Shown piece by piece: positions 5,711-12,931 of a stretch of 12,931 nt of DNA; within the stretch, counting starts at the first letter, position 1; the number at the start of each line of letters is the position of its first letter. Below the pieces are notes generated by a model. It made no database searches, had not been told where the DNA came from, and was given only the letters and a program-made list of their open reading frames with translations. The position numbers were made by a program, and so were the translations under genes. The DNA lies in assembly GCA_027577415.1 (NCBI GenBank), contig JANBQS010000730.1, positions 1 to 12,931 on the forward strand, given 5' to 3'. The stretch comes from Coemansia sp. RSA 922 (taxonomy: Eukaryota; Kickxellomycota; Kickxellomycetes; Kickxellales; Kickxellaceae).

Positions 5711-8197
5711 ATGATCGAGCAGCATACGCCTCCATCGTGGTCGCCCAATGTGACGTCTCAGTACACCGAGGCTATGCGAGTTCCAACGCAGTTCCCCACG
5801 ACGCTAGCAGAGCTGGCTCCAGCACTCCAACAACAGCAGCAACCGCTGCCGCAGATGCAGCGATCAGGTGGCATGCTGCCTAACTCGGCTAGCCAGAGCG
5901 CGTTTCAAAACTACGGGCTGCACGTACCGTTTCTCAGGTAAGAAGACATGCATGTCTTGTGCATAAGTTCATCCAGTTTATTTCTTATCTTTTGCGGTTG
6001 ACTATTTTTGCCCTCCACTTTGGAGCTTCATGTCCGTCATTTTCTCTGGGGCCCCGGGTCCTTTTGTCCGAGAGAAGAAAAAAAGAAAGGATCGACAAAT
6101 GACTTGCTCCAAACAGATGTTACTCCTTTTTTGCCCTTTATCTGCATAAGGTGCTTTCTCTTTCACTTGGCAGTTTTTTTGTCGCCTGCACTCACGCGCC
6201 TCCCGCATCCAATACTCTTTTGTTTGGTTGCCTAGATTGATGACCGCAGCTGGGTAAAAAAGAGTGAGGGTGGGGGGCGATCCGCGGAGGTGCACAAAAG
6301 AATACAACTTTGGTTGATTATTGCAGCCAATAGTTGGGTGCTGCAGCGGCTTGTGAAATCAATAGTAGGCGTTTTCTTTCAAACTGCTGATTGGCTAAAC
6401 CTGTTTTCACACCGTTTTTTACTGGCTTGCCTTTCTTCATACCTGTAGCTCGAGTGCGGCCAACCAGCAGCAACAGCCACTGTATATGGATGCGGCCAGT
6501 TGTAGCCAGAGTCCGCTGTCGACGACGGCACTGATTGCCTCTGCTTCTAGGTAAGTTATAACCTTGCTATTTCGTTGTTTGTTCGTGTATCGTCTACACA
6601 CGTGCGTTTGTGCTGATCTAACATTTTTGCAATTGATAAAAACGGGTTTAGTGGCGACATGGGTGAGAACAGCGATGCTCCCAGTCTACTAGAGTGGTGC
6701 AAGACGCCCAGCTCCTCGGTGACGACGCTAGGTGGCGGGGCCGATTCAGCAACATCGTCGAGGCGGCGCTGCACTTTGCCCCAGAGCAGTGCGACCGAAG
6801 ACATACCGTTCTTTGGAATGGTGCGGCAGCTGCAGCAGGTGGTCAGCATGGACGGGTCCAACAGGTTCGCGGTGCGAGTGTTTCCGCAAGTGGACCGCGG
6901 GTTCTTTTTGGCCGATAACGAGTGGACGTGCTACCGGCGCAATTACTTCCAAGTGAGCTGTACGTTTGGACTAGTAGGCGAAAGGGGCCCAGCGCCAGAC
7001 CCAGAGTGTCCATGCGTAGTATTGGATGCGGGCGGCACAGCTCGCACGGCGGTGCGGTTTCTGGTGGCGATTTCGGCGCAAGTTGCTAGCACACGCGACA
7101 AGGACGTGGAGCTGGTTCAACACACGCCCAAGCGCGATAAGGGCCCCCAGACTACGCCTCAGGCGCAGCCGATTAGAAGCAGCGGCGGGCCTAGCGCCAT
7201 CAGCTCCAGCACAGTGTGCTTTGAGCGGCTTCAGTTCAAGACCGCCACAGCCAACAACGGCAAGCGCCGTGCCGCCCAGCAGTACTACACGCTGGTGGTC
7301 GATCTGCTAGCCGACTGCGACGACGGCGAGCGCTGCCTAATCGCATCGACAACCTCCTCGCCTATCGTTGTGCGTGGACGCAGTCCTGGCCACTACGCTG
7401 ACTCGGGCCAAGCACCCGCCAACCGCAGCGACGCTGGCATATCTGGCCCCAGCCTAGGCACCTCACACTCGGCGTCGGCACTTGGTCGGTACGCCATGCC
7501 TCCACCGCCGCCCCCTGCCGACGCCTCGTCGGCCTCTGCTGCTGCGCTGTCAGCCATCCGCTCGCAGAATGACTTGCTTTCCTCGGCCTCGTCTCCCTCG
7601 GCATTTGCCACCAATCCTGCCGCGGCCATGGCAGCAGCCGTCGCAGCAGCAGCCTCGTATGGATTCGGTACCGACGACGTCGTGTCGCATGTCTTCCCTG
7701 GCATGCACCCGCCGCCGCCTCACACCGCAGCGGCTGCCGCCCAAGGTTTCGCGATGGGATCGTTTGAGCTGCAAAGCATGCTCCCACCACACTCGGCCCC
7801 CATTCAGAGCCAGAGCCAGCAGCAGCTATTCTTGATGAACTCTGCTGCTGCTGCCGCCGCGGCAGCCACCGGCGTTCATAGCAGCAGCGTCAGTGTGACG
7901 CCGGCCACGTCGCCGCCTCCTCTATTCGGACAGCACCAGCTCGGCCCATCTATGCCGTCGATGCCCTCGCTGAGTAGTCCATCGTCCAAGATGCAGCAGT
8001 TTTCCACGCATACCTCCGCGCCCTCGGCCTACAACCCTCCTTATTTCCCGCAAGCCGTCATGGATCTCAAACACCAGCCTGTCTGGGATACCCACTCAGT
8101 CGGCTCCATGGGTCCTCGCTCTGCCACTCCTGCTACTCCCACCAGCGGCTACGACTCTGCCATCGACAGTGCTGCTGGTGCCGGCACTTCTGTATAA
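5711..8197 (+). CDS. Ndt80/PhoG-family transcription factor, 3 exons, 624 aa
   Basis: Nuclear sequence-specific DNA-binding protein; family members control meiosis (yeast Ndt80) or nutrient-stress and cell-death responses (Neurospora VIB-1, Aspergillus XprG). Exons 5711-5937, 6449-6550 and 6652-8197 join in phase 2 both times (AG|N serine codons). The N-terminus (1-110) is Q/P/S-rich. The DNA-binding domain spans about residues 172-358: NEWTCYRRNYFQVSCTF (199-215), a long variable insert, FERLQFKTATANNGKRR (300-316), YYTLVVDLLAD, and the family signature SPIVVRGRSPGHY (346-358). The C-terminal 265 residues are low-complexity (Pro, Ser, Ala, Gln; a poly-Ala run near 505-512), a likely activation or regulatory region. 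ATG 5711 is chosen because splicing extends the frame cleanly; starting at 6659 would drop the Q-rich exons. Which physiological role it has cannot be told from sequence. It converges on COG7. Confidence 0.88.
5943..5958. repeat. 16-bp perfect palindrome beside the intron-1 donor
   Basis: AAGACATGCATGTCTT is perfectly self-complementary and begins directly after the GTAAG of the 5' splice site. It may be a dimeric protein-binding site or a small hairpin close to the U1-binding site; chance is possible. Confidence 0.6.
6293..6299 (+). promoter_or_regulatory. CACAAAA, Ndt80-type (MSE core) site in intron 1
   Basis: CACAAAA within TGCACAAAAG fits the CRCAAAW core that yeast Ndt80 binds. A second reverse-oriented CACAAA core (TTTGTG, 6607-6612) is in intron 2. 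A 7-base core occurs often by chance, so autoregulation is only a possibility. Confidence 0.25.
6551..6651 (+). other. Intron 2 of the Ndt80-like gene (101 bp)
   Basis: Donor TAG|GTAAGT at 6550/6551, branch-point CTAAC at 6618-6622, acceptor TTTAG ending at 6651. Removing it joins phase-2 exons and preserves the frame into GGC GAC ATG at 6653-6661. Confidence 0.9.
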
Positions 8198-8257
8198 CTA
8201 AAAAAGTTTCGTTACGTTCGATCTGTCTTGTACAAATATTTCTAAATAGAAAGTTGT

Positions 8258-8263
8258 TTTATT
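8258..8263 (-). promoter_or_regulatory. AATAAA signal just after the COG7 stop codon
   Basis: On the minus strand AATAAA starts 4 bases past the COG7 TAA. Cleavage 10-30 bases further on would place the COG7 mRNA end inside the 70-bp gap to, or within, the 3' end of the opposing Ndt80-like gene. No canonical signal is seen for the opposing gene before its neighbour's coding end. Confidence 0.5.
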
Positions 8264-8267
8264 TTTG

Positions 8268-10730
8268 TTATTCAGCAAGCAGGGCGCGCATTTTGGCTCG
8301 AACTGCCAAGGCCTCCGCCGAGTTATTGCCATTAGCATCCTGGTTATCTGAATCCGGCCTTAGAGCAAAGACAATCTCTTCAAACTCTACTGACGATGAC
8401 AACGCCGTGAACGACGATACCACGCTGGCCACATAGTCCACGTCGGCCGCCAGCTGTTGCTTGCCATGCCCGCTTAGCGGTGGCTTGATCAGACAGAGCT
8501 GACGGGCCATGTTCTGCAACACCACCTCTAGCACCAGGCACAGCACGGGCATCATCGACTCCGTCTCCAGCTGCTGGCGCTGCTTTGCTTGTACGTCAGC
8601 GTCTTCTCGCAGCCACACGAGCATGAAGCTGTACAGCGGCGGGACGATTTCCTCGAGCTCAGCGCCACGCACAAACTGCGTGTCCATCATATCGATCTGC
8701 TCAAGCTCTGGCAGCAAAATATGCATCTTCTCGCCAATATCCACCGCCTCCTCTGACGGCGAGCTGCTGAACTGCGGCACTTCGATGTTCATGCTGGACT
8801 TTGACGTGCGCTGCTCATGCCACGCCCCCAGCCTTGCAATGCGGCTGAGCGCAGGTCGGAATGCGCTCGTCAGCATAAAGAACGACACTGACGCTGCTAC
8901 ACGCGATGCACGGCCCACGGCCCCACTAATACGCTGCGCCGCCGCAAGTGGAAGTCCTTCGGGCGATACAGCGATTCGAGACACCTTCTCCACCAGCTCG
9001 GCGGGCGTAGTGCAGGACTCCATACAAACGGCAACAAGCAGTCGCGCAGGAACGGCAAGCGAAGTCGCCAAGGCCAATGCCTCGCCCCAGTGCTTCCCCA
9101 TCGACTCTGACAGCGCTGCAGCAAATTGCTCCAAGAGCCTGGTCAGCACAGTTACGCCAATGACATTGGACACGCTCTCAAGCTTTTGTCCTGCACTTAG
9201 CGTCTGGTACACCGCGCTCTCGAGCTTTGCCTTGGTCTTTTGCCCGCCCTTCAGGGCAACTAGCTGGGAATAGTCCTTTAGCTCGCTCAGAGATACGCCG
9301 GCGTGCTCCGAGACGCCGGTTAGCTTGTCAACCAGCCACGCCGAAATGTCGTCAACCAGCCCAGCCACAGAGGCAGTCATGCCCTCAGCCATTGACACTG
9401 GCAATACGTCAAGCGTACGCTCCACAGATTGCTCAATGTCGACAAACACCTCGCGCATCGCCTGCGACGCCTCTCGGATAAACAGCTCAGTTCGGTTATA
9501 GTCCAGCTCGATCTCTTTCAGCTTGGCAAGCCCAGTTGCGCGGATTCGCACAAACGCGGCCTTTGCGATCTTGTCCATGTAGGGTATAAATGGCTCCAGC
9601 AGCAACTTCAGCGACTTTGAAATGGGCCGAGCCAGCAGGGCAGAGCGCTCGGCAGTGTTGTCGCCAACGCTAAGCGAGCATGAGTCAAGCACATCGAGCA
9701 CATCTGCATAGAACGCCGTCACTACGCGGTAAATGTCAATTGTAGGAGTCGTGTCCACCCCACTGTCACTAGCAGCAGTAGCTTGCTGGTGCTGCTGGCT
9801 ATCACGAACCACTTGCTGCATTGCCGGCGCTACCAGCTCAAGCAGACCCTCAAAGACAGCCTCCAGTAGCGATTCTGGCGACTGCATGCTGGCCGCCTCG
9901 ATAAAAGCTCGCTCTTGAGTTAGCAGATCGGTAATTACGCTTAGAACGGCGTGTATATCGCTACCACTAGTATTTACATGTTCAGCAATGGCTGACTGCA
10001 CCACGCCAGTGCCGATCTCTAAGCGCTGCTTCAAGTATGTCGTGCGGATCGTGTCGCCGAGTCCATGGGCAGTGAGCAGCCGTGCTGCCTCAACCATCTG
10101 CTCGGCGTTATGACCGGCTGCGGCCTTGCCCAGCCGCTGCGTTGTAGCCAGGGTGAGCTGTTCGCGGAATCCCTGGATGGTTTCAATGTTGACAGCAGCA
10201 GCACCCTCTTTCGAGCTGCCCACTCGCTCAACGCCATCTACAAGGTCCCATGCCTGGCTCAGATCGCCGCTGGCAACCAGTGCTCCAACCTTCTGGGGCA
10301 AATTGGAATAGCTGCGCATGTTGTCTAGGGCCACCACCGTCCGCTCGAGCTGAGTCCTGACCACGTCAATATCGACAATGCGCTGCACAGCTCGTGCCGA
10401 CTGCGCTCGCGCGTCTACTGTTGCTGAAAACTCTGAAATGGACTCTTGTGTCTCTTGCACGAGCTTTGTGAGTGCTGAAATGTCGCGAGTGAGCTGTGTG
10501 GCCTGGTGCCTAAACCGCGCCTTTATTCGGTCGTTTCCTTGCTGTGCGTTGGTCGCTAGAAAGTGAAGCTGTGTCGTTAGTCTTTGAGTAAGAGCGTCGG
10601 CGCTTTGCCGGCCAGCCACACTGCCTTCGTCGTCGAAGGCAGAGGCGCCATCTAGCTCCGCAAGCTGCTCATTCACCCACGCCTTGACATCGAACGAAGG
10701 CGCCGAAAACGAATCCAGCCTGATTTCCAT
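8268..10730 (-). CDS. COG7: Conserved oligomeric Golgi complex subunit 7
   Basis: Subunit of lobe B of the COG tether, which captures retrograde vesicles at the Golgi and so maintains glycosylation enzymes. A single uninterrupted 820-codon exon, slightly longer than animal COG7 (about 770). The N-terminus carries SFDVKAWVNEQL (12-23), the counterpart of the conserved FDVKEWIN start of animal COG7, followed by a helical, coiled-coil-prone region (about 40-170) as expected for the subunit's pairing with COG5/6/8. The rest is helical, with a short Q/T-rich insert (QQHQQATAASDSGVDTT). The start at 10730 is supported by this N-terminal match and by the short divergent promoter. Stop TAA 8268-8270. 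A long + frame at 8509-9273 is its antisense shadow. The retained animal-like form suits an early-diverging fungus. Confidence 0.93.
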   Translation of the reverse strand: MEIRLDSFSAPSFDVKAWVNEQLAELDGASAFDDEGSVAGRQSADALTQRLTTQLHFLATNAQQGNDRIKARFRHQATQLTRDISALTKLVQETQESISEFSATVDARAQSARAVQRIVDIDVVRTQLERTVVALDNMRSYSNLPQKVGALVASGDLSQAWDLVDGVERVGSSKEGAAAVNIETIQGFREQLTLATTQRLGKAAAGHNAEQMVEAARLLTAHGLGDTIRTTYLKQRLEIGTGVVQSAIAEHVNTSGSDIHAVLSVITDLLTQERAFIEAASMQSPESLLEAVFEGLLELVAPAMQQVVRDSQQHQQATAASDSGVDTTPTIDIYRVVTAFYADVLDVLDSCSLSVGDNTAERSALLARPISKSLKLLLEPFIPYMDKIAKAAFVRIRATGLAKLKEIELDYNRTELFIREASQAMREVFVDIEQSVERTLDVLPVSMAEGMTASVAGLVDDISAWLVDKLTGVSEHAGVSLSELKDYSQLVALKGGQKTKAKLESAVYQTLSAGQKLESVSNVIGVTVLTRLLEQFAAALSESMGKHWGEALALATSLAVPARLLVAVCMESCTTPAELVEKVSRIAVSPEGLPLAAAQRISGAVGRASRVAASVSFFMLTSAFRPALSRIARLGAWHEQRTSKSSMNIEVPQFSSSPSEEAVDIGEKMHILLPELEQIDMMDTQFVRGAELEEIVPPLYSFMLVWLREDADVQAKQRQQLETESMMPVLCLVLEVVLQNMARQLCLIKPPLSGHGKQQLAADVDYVASVVSSFTALSSSVEFEEIVFALRPDSDNQDANGNNSAEALAVRAKMRALLAE

Positions 10731-10926
10731 CGAGAGACAAAATAAAATGCAATAATGCTACCCAAAAAAAAAAAAACAAAGCAGCCTTGTGAGCTAGCCA
10801 GCTGCTAAAGAGCTGAGATATAGTGATGGCTCATCCACGTGTGCCCCCTTTCTTGCCTTTCCTTCTCTTGCCCTTTAGAAATTCAAATTTACTCGTCATA
10901 ATTTCACCACTCTGCTCTACTAAACA
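10731..10926. promoter_or_regulatory. 196-bp bidirectional promoter between COG7 and UBC13
   Basis: Divergent start codons are 196 bp apart, so the genes share a promoter region. It holds an A13 tract (10764-10776), likely nucleosome-depleting, and a perfect CACGTG box (10836-10841), the core bound by bHLH factors such as Cbf1/Pho4 in yeast. Toward UBC13 it becomes C/T-rich, then AT-rich. No strong TATA box is seen. Confidence 0.6.
10836..10841. promoter_or_regulatory. CACGTG E-box
   Basis: Perfect palindromic bHLH site near the middle of the shared COG7/UBC13 promoter. Seen directly; occupancy is inferred. Confidence 0.45.
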
Positions 10927-11504
10927 ATGTCTATGGTATCTAAGCGAATCTTGAAGGAGGTCGATCGCCTCAGACAGGACCCGGTTCCAGGAATCGTGGC
11001 CGAGCCTATTGAGGACAACATTCGATACTTTAGTGTGCGCATGAATGGACCCAATGACTCTCCCTACGCAGGTACGGTATAGGCAGAATGCAGTACCGTT
11101 GGTGCATGTGACAAGGCAAAGCCAGTGCGAAGCTTAATTATATTTGTGTTGTGCTTTTTCTTGTAGCCGGGTGCTTTACGCTGGAGCTGTACCTGCCCGA
11201 CGAATACCCGATGCTGCCGCCCAAGGTGCGGTTCCTGACAAAGATGTACCACCCAAATATTGACAAGCTGGGACGTATTTGCCTGGACATCCTCAAGGAC
11301 AAGTGGTCGCCCGCGCTGCAGATCCGCACTGTGCTGCTGTCGATTCAAGCCCTGCTGTCAGCGCCCAATCCTGATGACCCATTGGCGAACGATGTTGCTG
11401 AGCAATGGAAGACCGATGAGAAAAAGGCGATCGAGACTGCCGTCAAGTGGACGGAGTTGTATGCTGAGCGCATAGTGCGCAAGGACGATGCAAAAGACGA
11501 ATGA
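10927..11504 (+). CDS. UBC13: Ubiquitin-conjugating enzyme E2 Ubc13, 2 exons, 160 aa
   Basis: E2 that, with an Mms2/Uev partner, builds K63-linked ubiquitin chains in DNA-damage tolerance and endocytic signalling. Exons 10927-11071 and 11167-11504 join in phase 1 to give a protein starting [15 protein letters not shown]. Landmarks: HPN at residues 77-79, active-site Cys87 in [17 protein letters not shown] (same number as human UBE2N), then [17 protein letters not shown]. The splice joins DSPYA to [11 protein letters not shown], where human has SPFEGGTFKLELFLP, so one loop glycine is Ala. The C-terminus runs about 8 residues past the human end with a charged tail ([11 protein letters not shown]). 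The start has A at -3 and aligns with the usual N-terminus. No AATAAA follows closely; the downstream sequence is T-rich. Confidence 0.97.
11072..11166 (+). other. UBC13 intron (95 bp)
   Basis: Donor GCAG|GTACGG, acceptor CTTGTAG|CC at 11166. Splicing restores the Ubc13 reading frame exactly; the unspliced frame meets TAG a few codons into the intron. Confidence 0.95.
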
Positions 11505-12154
11505 AGGAGCCTCAATTTTTTTTTCTACTTTTTTTTCCCTCTCATTTTTCTTGCTACCTATCCAAAGAGTTTTTCATGTACTGCTGGCCAATGTTGCCGA
11601 CATAGTGAACACGCGTGTCAAGAGATTGGGCGAGGAATTATGAGCCTTGATATTATTGCTGGTCAGCGTGGGCCTGGCCACGAACATGGGCTACATATAA
11701 TGAGATCCTGGTTATACCTTATTTGTGGCATCGACCAAGAAATATCTTGTTTCCCCACATTTTTTTATATTTCTGGCCAGCCAGCCCTCCACTATAAAAT
11801 AATTGCGCCTATATAACCATTTAAAATGCATAAAAATATATATGGAAAAAAGCCCACGCTGTCGGTACCGATGGCGTGGGTATTGCCTGAAAAGTGGGTG
11901 CCCAGGTCCTAACATTTTTCCATCGACCTAGCCGCAGGTGCCCTGGGCTATTCTGGCCTAGGCGAAGAGTAAAGGTATGACAAGTCATTTTTTAGCAAGT
12001 TGTCTCCTTTTTTTTTGTTACTCATTTCTCTGGGGGTTGTTTTATGAAGATACTCTTTGTCGTCTCAATTATCTCCACTATTAATCTTTATTCGATATTT
12101 GCACAAAGGTTGTATTTTGATATTGCCTGAACTACCTCCTCTAATTATACACGT
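11505..12154. other. Intergenic region with a strong inverted repeat, no gene recognised
   Basis: T-rich UBC13 3' flank (T runs at 11516-11537), then mixed sequence with no credible coding frame. The stretch 11852-11960 contains several complementary segments: a 28-bp near-palindrome at 11853-11880, and GCCCAGG at 11900-11906 pairing with CCTGGGC at 11942-11948. Near 12010 a T9 run begins the AT-rich upstream region of the next gene. Confidence 0.5.
11853..11880. repeat. 28-bp near-perfect inverted repeat flanked by an A6/T6 run
   Basis: CCCACGC (11853-11859) and GCGTGGG (11874-11880) frame TCGGTACCGA; 12 of 14 pairs match and the other two are G/T, which pair in RNA. Read on the minus strand it is followed by TTTTTT, a hairpin-plus-T-run arrangement like the end of a Pol III or other small RNA. 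No known RNA family is recognised. Confidence 0.6.
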
Positions 12155-12931
12155 ATGCTGACAAAGGACCCAGATCTAACAAGGAGACAGAGCTACGCCT
12201 GGTTAGGGGCGCCACGCAAGAGAGAGATGTCGATATCACTTGCAGGATATGACTCTAGCACTGCGCACAATCAGACGCTAGGCAAGGGCAAGAGTGTAAC
12301 TGGGCGGCGGTTCTACGCTGAACTTATGCCACCTGTCCCGACGCGTCCGCTACCACCAACGCCGCCCCCGCCGCCATTGCCAGCAGACCATTTGATACAC
12401 AACCACTACGTTGAAACAGGCGAAGTCGCCGAGCGTAGCCCAGGGATAGCTCGGCGACCCGAAAACAAGCTATTGCGAGTATTTAGGCGACATGGGACAT
12501 CAAAGAGAGGCACAACGTCCAACCACGCAGATGCTGGGCGCAATAGCAGCGAATCGAGTCACAGACGATCGCCGAATACAACAGAATCTGGCAGCGGATG
12601 GTTCGGTGTAGGCAACAGCGCCAGCAGTCGAAGTATTGGCGGGTGGGATGACACCAGCTCGGACAGAGGCACAATTAGCGGCGCCACACTGGTCGGCAGC
12701 ACGGCGACATACAACACATCGTCATACAGTACAGCGTACGGGCACGGCGCTTGCCCTGCAATGGAACAGCCCAGCAGGGTGGCTAGTGTTGACTTGGAGC
12801 CGCAATCCCTTGCTGAGCCCTGGCCGGGCCCACACTTGGCGTGTGGCGGAAGCGGCGCATCGCAAGGCGAATATGACGCCGGGCATGGACATTATACGCA
12901 GACGCGTGGGTGCATTCCTGAGCGGTCAGTA
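12155..12931 (+). CDS. Low-complexity proline-rich protein of unknown function, 3' partial
   Basis: The frame opened by ATG 12155 runs 259 codons without a stop to the window end, improbable by chance. The protein is unrecognised. It is basic at the start (RRQSYAWLGAPRKRE), then has a polyproline stretch at residues 59-76 (PPVPTRPLPPTPPPPPLP) containing RPLPPTP, a class I SH3-ligand pattern (RxxPxxP) also suited to profilin or WW binding. The rest is rich in Ser, Gly, Thr, Asn and Arg and is likely disordered, with two Trp-containing patches (GSGWFG, IGGWDD). No signal peptide, membrane segment or catalytic motif is visible. Such N-termini are common in cytoskeletal or signalling proteins whose folded domain comes later; that is a guess. 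Introns further in cannot be excluded. Confidence 0.7.
   Translation, partial: MLTKDPDLTRRQSYAWLGAPRKREMSISLAGYDSSTAHNQTLGKGKSVTGRRFYAELMPPVPTRPLPPTPPPPPLPADHLIHNHYVETGEVAERSPGIARRPENKLLRVFRRHGTSKRGTTSNHADAGRNSSESSHRRSPNTTESGSGWFGVGNSASSRSIGGWDDTSSDRGTISGATLVGSTATYNTSSYSTAYGHGACPAMEQPSRVASVDLEPQSLAEPWPGPHLACGGSGASQGEYDAGHGHYTQTRGCIPERSV

Larger units (their letters stand above)
5938..6448 (+). other. Intron 1 of the Ndt80-like gene (511 bp)
   Basis: Donor CAG|GTAAG at 5937/5938; acceptor CTGTAG ending at 6448; branch-like CTGAT at 6387-6391. Much longer than the other two introns in the window (101 and 95 bp). It contains many stops in the upstream reading frame, a 16-bp palindrome just after the donor, and a CACAAAA motif. 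Confidence 0.85.

Noticed and set aside
6321..6333. Alternative acceptor TTGCAG at 6326 for intron 1
   Set aside because: Using it gives a stop (TAG 6331-6333) two codons later.
7362..7790. 142-codon minus-strand frame (and others in 6660-7840)
   Set aside because: Antisense or out-of-frame shadows of the GC-rich Ndt80-like exon 3.
6659..8197. Single-exon Ndt80-like gene starting at ATG 6659
   Set aside because: The frame is open upstream of 6659 to a good acceptor, and two clean phase-2 introns connect it to a well-placed ATG at 5711.
8509..9273. 254-codon + strand open frame
   Set aside because: Lies wholly antisense to COG7; Ser/Thr/Cys-rich composition typical of a shadow of a long real gene.
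1..12931. CRISPR arrays, rRNA or tRNA genes, complete insertion sequences with terminal inverted repeats
   Set aside because: No regular spaced repeats, no tRNA boxes or fold, and no matching terminal repeats found around the Fanzor relic by eye.

Overview
The window looks like nuclear DNA of a fungus, most likely an early-diverging lineage (Kickxellomycotina/Mucoromycota-like). The reasons are compact genes with few short GT-AG introns, about 50% GC, an Ndt80/PhoG transcription factor, and a relic protein resembling fungal Fanzor families. The lineage is an inference; the fungal placement is firm.

Layout, left to right. (1) 1-1308, +: 3' part of PIG-U (CDC91), a GPI-transamidase subunit, cut by the window edge. 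(2) 1309-2400: AT-rich intergenic DNA with no recognisable gene. (3) 2400-4000: a decayed mobile-element gene. On the + strand (2771-3999) it is a Fanzor-type (eukaryotic TnpB/OrfB-like) RNA-guided nuclease relic with two in-frame TGA stops, one frameshift and loss of the last RuvC aspartate. An unassigned open frame lies on the opposite strand at 2408-2842. (4) 4000-4740: no gene seen, two small perfect hairpins. (5) 4740-5710: apparent promoter and long ATG-free, pyrimidine-rich leader of the next gene, with imperfect direct repeats and many AGGGG/CCCCT motifs. (6) 5711-8197, +: a three-exon Ndt80/PhoG-like transcription factor of 624 aa. (7) 8268-10730, -: single-exon COG7, Golgi tethering subunit, converging on the factor gene with 70 bp between stop codons. 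(8) 10731-10926: a short bidirectional promoter with a CACGTG box. (9) 10927-11504, +: UBC13, a two-exon ubiquitin-conjugating enzyme with Cys87. (10) 11505-12154: intergenic, with a strong 28-bp inverted repeat. (11) 12155-12931, +: the start of a low-complexity, proline-rich protein open to the window end.

The intact genes are unrelated housekeeping functions (GPI anchoring in the ER, Golgi tethering, K63-ubiquitin conjugation) plus one regulator, so this is ordinary chromosome rather than a gene cluster. The accessory element is the Fanzor relic. It is the closest thing to an unusual system here, but this copy is clearly inactive. Most non-coding calls are sequence-pattern inferences without expression data.
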